A DNA stretch of 38,936 nt from Aeriscardovia sp. (GTDB taxonomy: Bacteria > Actinomycetota > Actinomycetes > Actinomycetales > Bifidobacteriaceae), in NCBI GenBank assembly GCA_017538895.1, contig JAFYHY010000145.1, forward strand, positions 1 through 38,936. The letters run 5' to 3'. Shown in pieces: positions 36,523-38,936 of the stretch (position 1 is the stretch's first letter; each line of letters starts with the position of its first letter). A model generated the notes under the pieces. It saw only the letters and a list, made by a program, of their open reading frames with translations, made no database searches and had not been told where the DNA came from. Position numbers and translations under genes: made by a program.

Positions 36523-36929
36523 ACTGTCCTATTTTCTCCCCTCCCACCAAAAAACACTTCACTCATGTTGATATCTCGTCTTCCGGCGTTGCTTAAATGG
36601 ACATTTCTTTTCGCGGCATTAGAGCACAAAAAGATTTTGCATATAGAAGGACGCACTGGGTAAATCGTGCATTTTAATTCTTTATTTATGTCGCAAAAAG
36701 GACATACCATATCAATAGTGTCTGCACTAAGAAAAAATGACCTGTGCTCTTGCCTTTTTATGTCATGCTCTTTTATGTACTTCTTTATCTCTATGATCTC
36801 TTTTTTCATCAGTGGCAAAATATTACTGCAACAATCCCCGCAACCACTACACTTACCATTTATAGTGCAGTCGTATACTCCGTGCTTTGCTTCAAGCACC
36901 AAATCTTCAAAACTACCATTTCTTATCAT
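36519..36929 (-). CDS. YkgJ-family metal-cluster protein
   Basis: A 136-aa protein with the family cysteine set: CSGCGDCC (about residues 28-35), CPFCDIN, CTIYPVRPSICKIFLC. YkgJ-type proteins bind iron-sulphur clusters or zinc; some act in protein modification. The CxxCxxCC and C.IY..RP..C motifs are complete. Why a phage carries it is not clear. Confidence 0.75.
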   Translation of the reverse strand: MIRNGSFEDLVLEAKHGVYDCTINGKCSGCGDCCSNILPLMKKEIIEIKKYIKEHDIKRQEHRSFFLSADTIDMVCPFCDINKELKCTIYPVRPSICKIFLCSNAAKRNVHLSNAGRRDINMSEVFFGGRGENRTV

Positions 36930-36941
36930 TTCTATTGCCCT

Positions 36942-37232
36942 TTATTTATTTTCGTCTTTTGTTCTCAAGATAAATTCTTTCATTTTTTGTCCATTATTAA
37001 CCACAACAACCTGCTCAACCTTTTCAAAGGTTTCGGCATTGGTGACGGTTAATAAAAGCGTATCGCCACAAAATAGCGGAATTTTAACTCCAAGTTCTTT
37101 TTCCATTACGTCAATTTTCTTTTTCATTCGCCAAACGCCAATATAATAGCTTACGTTTCCTATCAAATCTGCAAGGCAAAACACTCCACAAAACAAAGAA
37201 ATAAACCACATTATCCATTTATCTACACTCAT
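36942..37232 (-). CDS. Hypothetical membrane-anchored protein
   Basis: A 96-aa protein with an N-terminal hydrophobic segment (WIMWFISLFCGVFCLADLIG, residues 6-25), followed by a charged helix and a beta-rich soluble part. Possibly an anchored small domain facing the cytoplasm. Function unknown. Confidence 0.45.
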   Translation of the reverse strand: MSVDKWIMWFISLFCGVFCLADLIGNVSYYIGVWRMKKKIDVMEKELGVKIPLFCGDTLLLTVTNAETFEKVEQVVVVNNGQKMKEFILRTKDENK

Positions 37233-37234
37233 TT

Positions 37235-37438
37235 TTAGTCCTTATTTTTTCTCTTCTTTATTTTGAAAATTTTCTTTCCTTTTTTCTGATTAAAGAGATC
37301 CTTTTTCTTGCGTTTAATGCAAGTCCCATATACAGGAACCCAGTCAACTATCACAAGTTCATTAAGCTCCGAACATATGAAGTCGCCCTCACAGATATAA
37401 ACGCAATTATCACAAGTATCATCACAGACTCTTGCCAT
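37235..37438 (-). CDS. Cys-rich small protein
   Basis: A 67-aa protein with six Cys in the first 40 residues (CDDTCDNCVYICEGDFICSE and later GTCIKRKK), so a likely zinc knuckle, and a Lys-rich C-terminus (more than 15 Lys) that could bind nucleic acid. Two bases separate it from the membrane protein gene. Confidence 0.5.
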   Translation of the reverse strand: MARVCDDTCDNCVYICEGDFICSELNELVIVDWVPVYGTCIKRKKKDLFNQKKGKKIFKIKKRKNKD

Positions 37439-37441
37439 TAT

Positions 37442-37981
37442 TCATCCCTCTTTATAGTTTTCCATAAGTCCAAGTATTTTTTGGCTATCCTTATTACTTA
37501 GCTCACAACCATTTAATACCTTAGCAAGAAGTGTAAGTTCTTCCGGATTTAATTTAAGGATGCCTCTATTTATCGCTTTTTTATATTCGCTTGGATGAAT
37601 GCCAAATGGCATCTCAAACTTCTTATCAAACACCCATAAATGATATACATCCGCAGAATCAACTAAGTTCTTTTGTTTTGGATACACTTCGATTGCAGCC
37701 CTGTCTTCTCCGAAAAGTTCATTCTTTATCATCATCTTTTCGCTCCAACCGATAGGTCTCATCCCTCCTGTTGCAAGAATTGGCTCTCCTTCCTTATGAG
37801 TCTTTGTGATAGTCACATGCTCAACGTTGCCATATTGTTTTGTAAATATCATCCTTGAATGAACTTGATATCCTCTTTCGGGATCTATCCAAGCTCTGTC
37901 CATTTCTTTATTCCATTTTCCATGATACAAACCAAACATCTCATGCATTTGTCTTGGTGTGATTGCCTTTATAAAAGCCAT
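37442..37981 (-). CDS. DUF7694-like protein
   Basis: A 179-aa protein. The central part (MIFTKQYGNVEHVTITKTHK, GMRPIGWSEKMMIKNELFGE, AIEVYPKQKNLVDSADVYHL, WVFDKK) matches a domain very common in phages of many hosts, usually found among early or replication-associated genes. Its biochemical function is unknown. The C-terminal 45 residues are helical. Confidence 0.6.
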   Translation of the reverse strand: MAFIKAITPRQMHEMFGLYHGKWNKEMDRAWIDPERGYQVHSRMIFTKQYGNVEHVTITKTHKEGEPILATGGMRPIGWSEKMMIKNELFGEDRAAIEVYPKQKNLVDSADVYHLWVFDKKFEMPFGIHPSEYKKAINRGILKLNPEELTLLAKVLNGCELSNKDSQKILGLMENYKEG

Positions 37982-37993
37982 TTGCTTATCCCC

Positions 37994-38521
37994 CTAGCTT
38001 ATTGTGTCTATGATATCTTCCATCCAATATGGTCTGTTAGGATCATTCCAATCCTTTTCCCATTTTTCTTCAGGATACTGAAATGCAAAACGAATACCAT
38101 ATTTATCTACCATCTTTGCTCTGGCTTCTTCATAAGTGCCTTTTATCTTGACACACTTTCCTTCATGTTCATGACCATATCCAAAAGTTATTATCCACCA
38201 TTCACCTTTTTCTTCTTTCTTGTATGGCTCAGGTTCATTTACTGTATATGGGATTCCACGTCCATTTTCATGATTGATATGCTTATGAATGCTTTCGATA
38301 TTGTCATGCAGCATTATATAAATAGTTCTCTTGGTATCTCTATCACAGCAATCATTCCAAAGAATATAGAGTTTTTCTCCTGTTATCCCATTCTGTGACA
38401 TTCTTCCAAATCCGTCGACTGCTTTATCTAAATCTGTTCCTAATGCTTCACAAAAGAAAGATATGGCACCGATATTATTACCGCAATATTCTTTTGCCAT
38501 CATAAAAAGAAGTTCATCCAT
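37994..38521 (-). CDS. Hypothetical phage protein
   Basis: A 175-aa protein beginning MDELLFMMAKEYCGNNIGAI, with an N-terminal helical half resembling small phage helix-bundle proteins and a C-terminal beta part rich in Trp and acidic residues (GKCVKIKGTYEEARAKMVDK). Function unknown. Confidence 0.5.
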   Translation of the reverse strand: MDELLFMMAKEYCGNNIGAISFFCEALGTDLDKAVDGFGRMSQNGITGEKLYILWNDCCDRDTKRTIYIMLHDNIESIHKHINHENGRGIPYTVNEPEPYKKEEKGEWWIITFGYGHEHEGKCVKIKGTYEEARAKMVDKYGIRFAFQYPEEKWEKDWNDPNRPYWMEDIIDTIS

Positions 38522-38524
38522 GCC

Positions 38525-38936
38525 TTACTCCCCTTTTGTTATCTGTATCTTTGCTTTACCGATATTATCAAGCTCAACAATAAAGGTGTCATTATTGATC
38601 TGAAGTTCATATCCATCATCGTGTAACATTGTGAAAATTGAATCTTTAAGATGTTGAATCCTGCTCTCTATAAATTCGTCTTCAACATATAGACCAAAGC
38701 CATAATATTCATCTATAGCTTTTATAAGTTTATCACCATACCATCCGTACTCTGTCTTTTCAAGACCATTCTCAAGAACTATGCACCAGGACTTAAGAAC
38801 ATCATACATAAGGCTTGAAGAGATGCCTCTTAGGTTTGTTGCTTTTTCGATAGCAAAATCAAGGTCCGCTTTGAGCTGGGCAATTATATTTTCTTCTGTC
38901 CACTCTTTAGGAATATATTCTTCTTCCCCTTTATAA
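38525..38936 (-). CDS. Hypothetical protein, 5' end beyond the window
   Basis: The frame stays open to the right edge, so the internal ATG at 38809 is probably not the start. The visible 137 codons include WTEENIIAQLKADLDFAIEK, TNLRGISSSLMYDVLKSWCI and ENGLEKTEYGWYGDKLIKAI, a helical pattern, then a beta-rich C-terminus. It belongs to the early operon. Function unknown. Confidence 0.5.
   Translation of the reverse strand, partial: YKGEEEYIPKEWTEENIIAQLKADLDFAIEKATNLRGISSSLMYDVLKSWCIVLENGLEKTEYGWYGDKLIKAIDEYYGFGLYVEDEFIESRIQHLKDSIFTMLHDDGYELQINNDTFIVELDNIGKAKIQITKGE

Overview
The window is a stretch of an AT-rich temperate phage or prophage genome (or a phage-plasmid) from a Gram-positive host. 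A Clostridia host, probably Lachnospiraceae, fits best, judged from strong AGGAGG ribosome sites, consensus TTGACA-17-TATAAT promoters, an SPP1/HK97-type head module and small proteins typical of that group. Both ends cut through genes, so the genome continues on both sides. No rRNA or tRNA gene was seen.

Left half (1-21.8 kb, almost all on the minus strand): packaging and structure. Read in the direction of transcription: a terminase-small-like protein (21.8 kb), a cluster of ribbon-helix-helix regulators, a metallopeptidase, an SPFH/prohibitin-like membrane protein, large terminase (17.5-15.7 kb), a small membrane protein, an ArpU/RinA-like late activator, portal, MuF head protein, a run of fibre genes, a holin-like protein, scaffold, major capsid protein and head-tail connectors. 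The tail-fibre 3' end is an inversion switch: four alternative C-terminal cassettes lie tail to tail in two pairs, each starting at a copy of a short crossover-like sequence, with a tyrosine recombinase gene between the pairs.

Middle (22-30 kb): a plus-strand operon with ArdA anti-restriction protein, tandem paralogues, HTH proteins and an FtsK/SpoIIIE-like ATPase, resembling the accessory part of an ICE or plasmid. Then come small regulatory genes (HicB-like, RHH, XRE). Three loci (4.3, 14.0 and 28.7 kb) look like Fst/par-type type I toxin-antitoxin modules: a roughly 32-35 aa hydrophobic peptide, convergent RNAs sharing a bidirectional terminator, and matching sequence at the two RNA 5' ends. 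A fourth site (28.3 kb) keeps only the terminator end.

Right part (30-39 kb, minus strand): a long operon of small early/accessory genes leads to a tyrosine integrase, a small protein, an XRE regulator and a TnpB-like protein. Immediately downstream, in the same orientation, is a CRISPR-like array of seven 36-nt repeats with mainly 30-nt unique spacers, fading into a tract of degenerate repeats. The TnpB-like protein keeps the first RuvC aspartate but has Asp for the catalytic Glu and His for the last catalytic Asp, so it is probably nuclease-dead. There is no cas1/cas2 and no transposase. My main proposal is a phage-borne, TnpB-derived, multi-guide RNA-guided DNA-binding system (perhaps a repressor), parallel to TldR and to binding-only type V effectors. 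Its repeat may have arisen from the 3' end of an ancestral omega RNA, of which a divergent copy with a 16-nt guide-length stub still sits between tnpB and the array.
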